A DNA stretch of 64,000 nt from Vitis vinifera (lineage: Eukaryota > Streptophyta > Magnoliopsida > Vitales > Vitaceae). Within the stretch, counting starts at the first letter, position 1. Every line of letters starts with the position of its first letter. Below the pieces are notes generated by a model that did no database searches, was not told the origin of the DNA, and was given only the letters and a program-made list of their open reading frames with translations. The position numbers were made by a program, and so were the translations under genes. The stretch covers positions 15,597,001-15,661,000 of the forward strand of contig NC_081812.1 of assembly GCF_030704535.1 (NCBI RefSeq), in the 5' to 3' direction. Below, in pieces: positions 35,859 to 47,200 of this stretch.

Positions 35859-38566
35859 ATGGCGACGAGAGCAGGGCTTTTGAAGCGATTTTTTTCAACG
35901 TCAATGTTCTCTTCGCAAACCACGGCTGCTGCTAATGCTAAACCTGCACCTATTCCTTCAACCACCCTCTTCATCTCTGGTAATCACTGCTCCATCAAAT
36001 CCATCTTCATAATCATCCATTTATGTTCACTCATAGGATCAAGACGTTCATTTTTCTTAGCATTTTTTGTTATTTTCTTAGCACTTTCTAGGAGCCAAAC
36101 ATAAGCACTTGAGAAATGGCATGTTCAATTGAAATCTGAGATGGTTTTAAAAGTTTGCAAATCTTGCCTGTAACCAACCAAGCCTTAGCTTTTGATCCGA
36201 GCCACAAGTGTTCAACTGCTTGTGGTGATTATTTTCCTATTGCTTTTTCGCCAATTTTTTGGAGAAGGATCAATGCAATACTCAACTTTACAGCATAATT
36301 CTGATTTCTGAATATGTGGTTTCAGGGCTCAACAAGAGAACTACATCTGAGAAACTGAATGAAGAGGCCTCCAAATTTGGTGAAGTCGTTCATGGTAATT
36401 GTGTTTTCCTTCCTAGAATACTTCTTGTTGGTTTGTGTTTGTTGGCAACTGCCTTTATGCGTGTGCAACTACACACTACAGACTCTTGTCTTCTAGATTT
36501 CCAGGTGCTTTGCTTTGCAGCTTTCAGCTAGATTAATCTGTCTGGTAATCACGGACTGAATGATGCTAACTTTCTCTGTTATTCCCTCTCCCATGATAAC
36601 ATCTTAGACCCATAGAATACAACCTTATCTGTCCATCAATTGGTTGAAAATGCAGACGAGGGGGTGGTTTGCTCTCCACAAAATTTGCTTTATAAAATCA
36701 CCTATAAAAATTATTTTTAAGTATTTAAAAATAATTTAGTTGATTTTATTTTTAATGAAACAAAATTTCAATAACCATTATAGTAAGAGTAAAATTTATT
36801 AATCTTGTTGATCATCCCCTTTTTCTTATTTTCTTAATGTGTTTTGTAAAGTATTAGATTGAGATTACCCGGGGTGCCACTGTGGACTGGGATCCAACTG
36901 CCCAGGTGAATGGGGTTATGATCCATACGGATGAACTGGGTGAGTGGGTACCCAACTACTCTTAATGGTTTCTGTCAGTGGGCATCAGGGCAAATCCACC
37001 CAACTCAACCATGCATCATATAAATGGAAGAAATGCAAAGCAATTATTCAGAAAGCACGGCCTGTTTAAATCATTTTGGTCCTACTGTTACTGCTCAAAT
37101 ACCTTGTTTACTCCTCTGTTAGTTTTCTTGTATATGGATTGCCATTGAAGAGAAATTTACGAATGGACTTTTTTCTCTGATGAATTTTCAAAAGTTAATT
37201 GTATTTTTTCTTAGATTTTTTATTTTTTAATGTGTTGAGATGTATCTATGGATCAATGATGTTACTATGAAACTGCGCTATCTATCTGAAACATCTTAAT
37301 AGAATTTGAAGATAACGGAATAACATCGTGAAATCCAATTTTGTTCTTGTTTTTGGTTGCCTTTTGTGTTTCTTTTTCTAATGTTAAAGACGAGCCATAG
37401 TCATAGCACTGAGGAACTCTATAATTGTTTGTGTTATGAACAGTTAATGTTGCTGAAGTGCAATTTTCTTCCTTTCATTTTAAATCATATCTTTTGGTTT
37501 ACCAAACTTTGTCTGGCAAACAATTTTATTTTATTTTTAAATATAATTGAACAATTCTCAGAAGCAACATTGTCAAGATGGATGTTTTCTGTCCCTCTCA
37601 TCTATGTTAATGTTTTGCACAATTTATTTTGTTGTAGCTCTTACATTCTTTCGTTTCTTATGGCTGTGTGAATTCTTTCTTTATGTGGAAGATTAGACCA
37701 AGCTATATTGGGCTTCGTTTGCTCTGTCAGTATAAATAAGAAGCGCTTTTTTTTTTTTTGTGAAAAAATAAAATGTTGTGGATGATGCATATGGCATTTG
37801 TATGCTTAACAAAAATGTAATCCTTGGTACAACAGAATTGTTGATCATGATTACTAAAGGCAAATTCAAATAGTTAGGATGAGACTTTGGTTTGGCCAAC
37901 TTGAAGATAAGTGTGGGCAACCCCAATTTCATTTTTCAGCTCACTGTGTCATTCTTTGATTTTCCAAATGCCCTTGGTGAAGGAAAATATTAATGAAGGT
38001 CCTTGATCTGATGTTTAAGATCTTGCTTGCTTCAAATCTTAATCTTTGCAATGTCAGGACTCAATTCAACTTTGTTAGCATCAGTCTTAGTAATAAATGA
38101 GTAAAATGTTTATGAAATTGATAACTTTTTGCTTATGTCTCAGCCAGGGTTGTGACAGACCGTTCCTCTGGATATTCAAAAGGTTTTGGATTTGTGAAAT
38201 ATGCCACTATAGCTCAAGCAGAGCAAGGAATAAAGGGATTGGATGCTCAGGTTAGATCATCTTCCAACCTGGTTAAATGATAGAAAGCTTGCCTAGAATA
38301 TTGCAATTTGTATGTATTTTTCATAAGTTTATTCATTGACCAAACCTTGGTGGCAACAGGTAAAGTTACCACTATGTGATATGAATTAATCTGGTCAAAT
38401 ATCATTTGAATCTCTTCAAAGTAGTGTACTTGTGAGTAACTGTATTTGTGATGGTGTGCAGTTTCTTGATGGATGGGTAATTTTTGCTGAATTCGCGCGT
38501 TCAAGAACTCCCCCAGGATACTTGGCATCCACAGAAAAGAACACCCATCAGGCTGAAATGGATTGA
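35859..38566 (+). CDS. Small organelle RRM RNA-binding protein (ORRM2-like)
   Basis: Four exons inferred from GT-AG junctions with matching phase: 35859-35979, 36326-36394, 38144-38250 and 38462-38566, giving 133 residues. Residues 1-35 (MATRAGLLKRFFSTSMFSSQ and on) are rich in Arg, Ser and Ala with no acidic residue, like a mitochondrial targeting peptide. One RRM follows: RNP2 is LFISGL (about 37-42) and RNP1 is KGFGFVKY (76-83). TDRSSGYSKGFG and FLDGWVIFAEFARSR match the small organelle RRM proteins such as Arabidopsis ORRM2 (At5g54580), linked to organelle RNA editing. Family assignment is strong; which paralogue it is, and an editing role, are inferred. Confidence 0.88.
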
Positions 38567-39137
38567 ACCAATGGATTTACCTAGCAAATTGGTGGGAGCT
38601 ACAAAAAGGAGAAATTGTTATTGTTATCACGAGATATATTTGGCTTTACACAGGTGATAGATGCAAGTAGTATTGCGGAAGCGGGGTGCTTGAGCTGTTC
38701 GTCATTTGCAAGTTCGATAATCCAGTGCCTGAATTTTGGTGTCTTGAGTCCTTTGTATCAGCATATTCCCATAATTATGAACCAGTATACAATCCTCTAC
38801 TGACAACCATTAAGACCTAAGTAAATATACTCACCGTCTGCTTACTGTCATAATTACGACCATAAACCCAGTTGAGAAATCAATATGTCGGTTTCTCTGT
38901 TTATATTCCTTCAATCTTTTCTGCTTTTATTTTGCTTCCTCTGATTAGTGTAGGAAGAAGACAGGCCAACTTTGTATTCAGTCTTGCATTACACATTTGT
39001 TTTGTCATTTTATCTTGGGGATGGAGTGGGTTTGGCTTGTAACTACACAAAACGAAAAAGCAAAATAATTTGAGACCTTTTATTTGCACTAAGCATGGCA
39101 GCAGTCTTCATAAATGAGTAAAGGATGTATAAGATTT
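38567..39137 (+). other. 3' UTR of the RRM gene and spacer
   Basis: Probable 3' UTR in the first few hundred bases, then unassigned sequence up to a MITE-like element. No gene seen. Confidence 0.5.
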
Positions 39138-39140
39138 GGT

Positions 39141-39562
39141 AGGTGTTTGGTAAACAACCGTAATAATTTAATAGTGATTTAATAGTTTAATTTAAGTTAT
39201 TAAGTAAATAATTTAATAATATGATTTAAAATAAAAATTAATTGTATGTAATAAGTAAAAATAATTAATTTATTATTAAGTTTATATTTTTATTTTATCT
39301 TTTTATCCTAATTTATTTTAATTATCTGATGATTTTTGTTTTTTTGTTCTACCATTTTCACCATTATTTAGTATTATTTGTTCTAATATAATTTATGAGG
39401 ATAAATATATTTATTTAATAATTTAAAATATATTTTAAATTAAAAATTAAATAATCTTAATGCCTAAAGTAAAAAAATTAAATAATAAGTTTTAAATTAA
39501 TAATTTAAATATAATTTAATTTAAAGTCAATTTAAATCATTAAATTTTATTAAACAACTTCT
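39141..39562. mobile_element. AT-rich MITE-like element
   Basis: The left end GTGTTTGGTAAACAAC and the inverted right end GTTGTTTAATAAAATTTAAT are similar, and both lead into AT-rich TTTAAT-containing blocks. The ends are of the common plant hAT-MITE type. No convincing target duplication was found, so boundaries are approximate. Confidence 0.5.
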
Positions 39563-39565
39563 TAG

Positions 39566-41246
39566 ATAGTAACTTGTCTGGTTAGTGGGGAAGGCAGAAT
39601 TCACATTTTTGATCGATTGTATTCGTCAGCCAATATGGTTTCCTTTGATCTTCAGTCGATGTTTTATACGGTAAGTACCTTGTGCCCTGCGTTTCCAGCA
39701 CATGGACCTGATAAATAGATCCCGTAGCCACAGGGGAACGTCTTCAATAGCTTTCAAGAGGAAAGTATCGGTACTGAAGCAACTTAATTACCCTTCACTG
39801 TCAACAAGCTAGCTACTCAATTGACTAAATTTTTTTGAAAAAATTAATTTTCGAAATGCAGCTTTTAATTAATTTTATTTAAAAATTTAATTATGAAAAA
39901 TACATTTTTTTCTAACTTATTAATGGTGGAGGCAGTGTATTTCAGTTCGAAATATGTTTCATATTTTAAATTGTTTATTAAAACATTATATAAAAAATAT
40001 CTGAAAACCTCTTATGTTTAAATTAGATTTCACTGGAGCCTCCAAATCTCCGACTTCATTGTTTTATCAAAGTTGCAGTTGCAGTTGCAATTCGTTTTAC
40101 TTATTTTTGGAATCCCATAGAAATTGAAACAAGTTGATATAATGCCAAAAACAGCCTTGATGAGCACCGACATCTGAATTGAATCTCAAACAGTCGGTAT
40201 TCTTATTCAAGGACATCTCAACATCTTGCCTGTCAAATTACAATTTTGAGGATGTCATTTCCACGGTTAATTTTGCAACTTATACAAAGTTTCCATTATT
40301 TCATATGCTTGTGGCTGTTGCCGCATTGGCAACCACGACAAAGTTTTCTTCACTCTACTTTTGATCATGAGCTTAGTGTCACAAAATGCTTTCTAACCAA
40401 GCAAGTGAGCTTCCAAGCACTTGAGAGCTTCCTTGAGTTAATAAGAGCTTCTATTCTTTAAAGAGTTGTCCACTAAGCTTCTCAAGCTTCAAAGTCGTGA
40501 GTATCTTAACCTAGCAAGCTAAGCATTGGAGGAAGGCTGACTTAGCAAGATCAAGCGTCTTGACTTGCCTAAGTGCCGCACGAGCTTAGCGAACGACTAA
40601 GTCCGTGACATCAGGCTGCAACATCAATTTCTGTGATCCCAAAAATGGGGGCAATGGAAAGACGATGCCAGACGAGCATCTTTATTTGGGTTAAGGACTT
40701 GAAGAGTATAGCCATTGGCTACTAGCCTACAAGTCCTGAATCTCAGGCTTCTGAGCCAAGTTTTTCTTTCAGGAATTGTATACATACCAATTCAAAAAAT
40801 CCTCTTAACAGATGAAAGTGCTGACAACTAATTAAATCAACATATCCAGTTTTACATCAGAGATCAAATCAACATATCCAATTTTACATCATAAATTATA
40901 TTTAAGAAGCTGAAATTAAGCCCAATTGTGCACTTGAAATAAAATTTTTAAAAAATAAAAAATAGAATAAAAAGAGAGAGAACATCTACTAACTAAAAAT
41001 GTACAACATGCTACCTATAATTCAATCATGGAACTTTCACACAAGCTGCCAATATGTATTTGTCTCAACTTATATGGGTATCCAGCAAATTTAGTACAAC
41101 AACTTTGTATTAACTATTTTTTTTTTTTTTTAACAGGCAACAACTTTGTACTAACCTTGATTCAGGTTGTTACCTCTTTGTGATGTAAATAAGTAAATAG
41201 TAAATATTGGGAAACAACAAATGAAGCAAGAAACACAAATCAACCT
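39566..41246. other. Intergenic, no gene found
   Basis: About 1.7 kb between the RRM gene and the end of the CUE gene. A T-run lies near 41118-41135. The part next to 41246 should be the 3' UTR of the CUE gene. I recognise no domain or element with clear ends. Confidence 0.5.
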
Positions 41247-44200
41247 TTAGAATATATCTGGGTGAAATTGGCCAGGAATTGAGCTACTTCCTTGGGCCCT
41301 CTGCAGATGAAGCTTTAATGTATAGTTGTTAAGCTGCACCAAAACAAAAAAGTAATGTAACTATTTGCACAAGTACCCAGCTTTGGTCTTTCATCATTTA
41401 GTTATATTTCAATGTTAGTATTTTTGGGATCATGGAACTTTGGCAATGTGCTAGCTTTGGCCACTAAAGACCAAACCAGTATTCACCTCCAATAGAAGGA
41501 ATTATGCAGTTGAACGGGTGCATCCATGCCCCCCATGCAAAATACATCAGGTGACAATTTACAATGAGGTCTTAATCATGTATCACCGACATTTTATCAA
41601 TTTCTGTTACATGGTGCTTAATTATGTATCTGACTACTTTCCTTCCATGGTGGACAAAGAAAGACAGCCTAATTTACAATGAGGTCTTTCCAGCTCTCCA
41701 GTTAAATGTCAATTCATGCAGTTCTAGAATATGTAGTTACATGGTTGGCAAATATTTTATAAACCCATCCATAAGTTCTCTAACACCCAGTAACTATATA
41801 CCGAACTTGTATTAGATATTTTACTTTACTATGCAGGTAAAGTTCACTTACGCATGAAGCTGCCTCCTTATTCTAATATCCTTCAGGATCCTGATTTTCC
41901 CCACAACATAACAGCTCCTATCAAACCCAAAACAGAAGACAACAGGAATAGCTCCAGAGGGGAAACTGTTCTTTTCAATTCCAATGCATCAAAGTTTGTG
42001 CAAAGGCCAATCATAAAGAATTAGAGATGACAAAGTTTGATACAATTCACCAACATGACTTGAACTCAACCTTCTTTTCGCACTTTTGATTGAGTGTAAT
42101 CATGTTTGGATTAAATTTGTGTTGACCTACATAGCTTGTTAAATAAATAGGTAATTTTTAAGTCAACTTGCATAACATGAATTTGACCTTAATTGATTCA
42201 TTTAATAATCATAATGATTAACCTAATAATAACTCTAAACTATTTAACATATATTTAACTCAATTTAAATGTGTTGAATAAATAGGTTAATTGAATCGTA
42301 AACATATCTAGTAGGGATATTAATCATATAGACTTATAAAAACCTAACTTGATTATTAAATATACTTTGTCTTTGATAGATTTTGTAGATTGGCTAGCCA
42401 CCAAGTAAGGGTCATGTTTGTTTTGTCCCTTTGTTTTTTGCTTCTTTGTCTTTGGTATACTCCGTGTATACCTTTTCTCTAGCCTTTGGCTCTTAATGAA
42501 ATCTATTTACTTATCAAAAAAAAAAAAAAAATTAAACCTAATAATAACTCTAAACTATTTAACATATATTTAACTCAATTTAAATGTGCTTTTGAATAAA
42601 TAGGTTAATTGAATTGTAAACATATCTAGTAGGGATATTAATCATATATAGACTTATAAAAACCTAACTTGATTATTAAATATACTTTGTCTTTGATAGA
42701 TTTTGTAGACTGGCTAGCCACTAAGTAAGGGTCATGTTTGTTTTGTCCCTTTATTTTTTGCTTCTTTGTCTTTGGTATACTCCATGTATACCTTTTCTCT
42801 AGCCTTTGGCTCTTAATGAAATCTATTTACCTATCAAAAAAAAAAAAAATTAAATATGATGATTTGATCATAAAATGGGTTAATGGGTTACATGACATGT
42901 TACTTGTTTAATAATTATGTCGCATGTGGGCTTATGTTTTTAACCTGATTATAATTCGTGTCACTTTTGGGTTGACCTATTTAATAGAATGTCTAAACTT
43001 TTATACGACACAAGCATGATCCACCAACACAAATTGTTACCCCTATTAAGTATGATCTAACCTTTTCTTTTGGCCTCTATAATAAAGATTAACCTTCACC
43101 CTCAGTCTTACAGGATCTTTTTCAAATCTGATCAATCAATTTCTATCTGAAAAATGAACCACTGATCACTCAAAAGAATGGAACATCTCAACAAATGACA
43201 CAGCACAAAAGCCTGTTTCAACTGAAAATGCAAGTGAACAGCACAACACAAAAAGGTTATCTTGGTAAAGTTACCAGAAAAATACCTACTCAGACATGAC
43301 TGACAAGAAAAATACAGAGAAAATAGATCAAGACAAACCAATGTGCCATATCTAGATCAAATTAGTGTTGGAAGAAGGACAAGGAATATAAATACCATAT
43401 CAAATGTAGAATAACTAAGTAAAGGTAGATACCTCTAAAGCTCGAACTTGTTCTTGGTACTGTCTTATCACATCCTTTAATTGTTGCACTTCCCTAGCCC
43501 TCTCTTCTTGCTCTAAGTTGCGATCATGCTGGATGGCAACCGCTCTCTTTAAAATTTGGTTATCTCTTAAGAAGTTCTGAAGATGTTCCTTCAGAGATGC
43601 ATGCTCCAGCTGCACCATGGAGACAGAAAAACACATTAACAGAACCATAGCAATGAAAATCAAATTCAGGTTCCATCTTGGTAACTATTCAGCCAAAGAA
43701 TATGAAGTGAAAATTTAAATTTTAACTACCTCCTTTAATTCCATTGAGTGGGAAACAACATTTTTTTCAAAAGCCTCTAAAATCCTGGCTGCTCGTGCCC
43801 TAGCATCACTAAGATCAGTTGCGTTCATCATCTCATGGACAAAAAGATCCACCCATTTGGACCCATCCATTGCATTTCCAAATTCAAACATCGATTTGAG
43901 GTCCTGCACATCTTCAACCTTCTGCTCCGTCGTCTGACCATCTGGTTTTTACAGATTAAAACAAAAACAAAAACAAAAAAGAGCTGTCTAAGCCAAAGAC
44001 ATAAATTTTGAATGCTAAAGAAAAAGAGCTATTTTTGTTAAAAGTAATCAAGGAAATGAAAGAATAAAAAACAGCATACATTCATGCTCACTCTGAGCAG
44101 GACCAGTGTCATTGTTTCCCATCATCGCAGAATCGAGTCCTTGTGATTCATTTCTTGCAATAGTATCACCAAGGGAAAGTGCATGAAGACTCTCAATTGC

Positions 44201-47200
44201 ATCTTCAATTTTATTATTATGAGTTCTAAGAACAGTTTCCACCATCTATATGGAAAAAGAAAACGAGATAATTAGAAGGTAGAAGCACAAGGGGTGAAAA
44301 TGAATTAACTAATGATACAATATTATTTTTGGTTTTTCACCCCAACTTTCCTGCCTTTTGCACAATGAGCATCATTATTCATTACTGCATGCTCTTAATA
44401 GTTGTTGGTTTTTTTTTTATACACAAAAGTATAAAAGATGAATCAATAGGCATCTAACAAAAATGGGGGTGCTACTCTGGTACCCTACGACACAGGAAGA
44501 AGTGTACTTCTTTTAGACAACTATTAATATACTCTTTAACAGTTGTCTTAAAGAAGCACAATTGACCCTGAACATGATTTGTGTCTCCCTGTATTTTGCC
44601 AAAGCCCACTCCAAGGTCAGTGACCCAGATTGCCTGTTGGGAAACCAACAGGGTCATTAGCTATCTTATCACTAGATAAGAATGGCTCATTCTTAAGAAA
44701 CTTACCCTCATGTTATAGTCACAAGGACTGAAAATAGAAGGCATTCCGGTTTCAACACCAACAAAAAAATAGAAGGCACTCTAATTTCAACACCAACAAA
44801 ACAAAGCATCATCAAGTTTCTTTATTGACCTATATATTTAAATTGGATATTGGAAAGCTTATATCAAAATCCAATTTAATTTCCAAATAACATCATATTA
44901 TATTCATTAGGCACTGGTTTTGAACCAAACTGTCATGTATAAAATCTATAAACCATAAGAGAGTGCACAAGAATTGCTAAATTATGGTTTACAGAACATT
45001 TAAATTAAAACATCAAACGTCCACCATGGAAGTTAGGACTATAGTATTAAAATGAAAAATGTCATGGCCTAAGTGAGGTATCCATTGTTGATATCTGGTA
45101 ACTCTGTAACCATTCAGTTAACTACAATACATTCTAGCTTGGCAGATGGAAGTCAACCTGGTACAGCAGAGAAGCCAACAACTTTCCTTACTATTCCTCC
45201 AGGTGCCCCCCTCCCCCCCATGTCACAATCCAATAGGAATGTCAAGTGTGAAAGATTGAAACTACTAGATAAAGATGACATGTCCCCCATATAGAGAACA
45301 TTTATGAACAACCCCTACATTCTTGTAACAGCTTGTATTGTGATGTATATAAAGGAAATTTAAAAGCAAAAGATAATTGACAGTATTTTTTTAATTTTGG
45401 AATTATTGTCTTCTACAATTTAGCAACAATTATGGGAAAATGAATGTCACACCAAGCAGATCTAGCAGGAGGAGCTGGAAGTACTGAACTAAACAGAGGG
45501 AAAAATATTTTAAGGGATTCTTGTGCGCAACTGGAACAACAGGAAGACCAGTTTAACCAAAAGTTGCAGTCTTTAATCCAGCAGAAAGAAATCCTGGCTT
45601 GAGACAATGAGGAACTAAGACAACAGTCACATGCTCAACGATCTCCATCTCTACCATTAACTATGATGACTTATCTTTCAGCACTGTGATCTTTGTGTGG
45701 GGATTCTTTTCCTTCCCCGGAAGAGGGGAAATTGGTTTGAAATGGGAAGGCTAGGTCTCACAAAGAACGAGGTATCCTGGAGATCCAACTTACTGAGTTG
45801 AAAGGTGGAGTAGATTCTATGAGAGGAAGGACTTCCTACCACCTGATCAATAAAACAGTCCAAATGTTGTCAAGCTCCCCGTTTTCTCCCATAATCATAG
45901 ATGTTGAGGTACCCATCAGATTTATTTTCCCTAAATTTCAAGCTTATGATGGGTTAGGGTACTCAATGGATCACCTTATGCATTATTGTCGATTGACCCA
46001 CATTAATGTGCAAGGTTTTCCCCACAAATTTTCAAGGACCCACATTAATTTAGTTTCACAATCTCCCCAGTAGGCCCATTTCAACTTTTTAAAAACTCAG
46101 CATTGTATTTGTTTCTCAGTACATGTGTTCCTCAGGCCAACAACGTGATGTGGACTCGCTCTTCAATATTAAGATGAATGAGGGAGAAACTTTGAGTGAA
46201 TATGTGCAGCACTTCTCAGCCACATTAGTACAAGCAAATGCCTATGATGACGTGATGACTGAAATTGCCTTTCAGTGTGGTTTGCTTCCTAACTCCAATT
46301 TGCACATGCCACTGCACAAGAAGAAACCTGAAAGTATGGAAGAGTCCTCAACCCTTGAGGAGGCTTGGATTAAGTAGTAAAGGGTTGGTGAGGGTTTGTG
46401 GGAGGTTCCAAGTTCAATTCCTAATGAGGGCAAAAATTTACCTATCAAAGAGGAAAAAAAAAGAAGGATGCCAAGAAAACATCGCAGCCTCTCACCCTAA
46501 GGTCATAATAGCTGCCAACTCTAAAGAAAAAGGTAGTCAACGGAGTTGGTAACACCATAATGAGGCAAACGGCACATACAAAGAGAGCAGCTGGAGGGAG
46601 GTGCATATTTAGATCAACAAAGAGAAATGCAGACTTCATGTTCACCAAGTTAAATGCTCCCTATACCAAGTATGCTAGGAATAGTGCAAACTTTAGGACT
46701 TTCAATTTTCATCTTAGCCTAAAGGAGATCTTTTGAAGTGAGACAGGAATCAATATATTGCTATCACAGGGTGCATAGAAATATCACTAAAGAGTGTAGA
46801 AGTTTGAAGTAAGTGATAAAGATGTAGCTGAAAAGGGGTGTGTCGGGTCAGTTCCTTTCCACCTCTTGTGAAGGAGTTCAAGAAGCCTGCCAACTTGACA
46901 ATCCCCCTAATGAAATGGTGATGGAGGGTTGCGGTGAATCATTTCAGTCATCCATGGCAGATATCCACCAACTCAGACAGGAAACTTGTAGCAAGTTAAC
47001 CAAGTTGGTGTCAACATCTAACCCATCAGAATTGATTTAGATTGTAGCAATGATTTGGTTTTTGTGCAAGTGAGTTGTGACGAGATGTCACGACAACATG
47101 ATGATACTTTGTTGATGAATTTGTTGGTAGCAAATTGAGAATTATAGCATATTTAAGTGGACACAAACAGTTCAACCAATATTTTATTCAAGACCACCAA

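Larger units (their letters stand above)
42217..42848. repeat. Tandem duplication, two copies of about 315 bp
   Basis: Copy 1 is 42217-42530 and copy 2 is 42531-42848. They differ at about seven substitutions and a few small indels by eye. Each begins ATTAA and contains the same LINE tail with poly(A). The junction between copies and both outer ends share ATTAA, so the duplication probably arose by recombination at this microhomology after the LINE tail was inserted. Confidence 0.9.
42022..43045. mobile_element. hAT-like MITE in CUE intron 4, later enlarged
   Basis: The left end TAGAGATGACAAAGTTTGAT and the inverted right end TAGGGGTAACAATTTGTG are similar. The flanks TAAAGAAT (42014-42021) and TTAAGTAT (43046-43053) match at 6 of 8 positions, as in an aged 8-bp hAT duplication. 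The element was later enlarged by a LINE tail insertion and by tandem duplication of that part. Confidence 0.6.
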
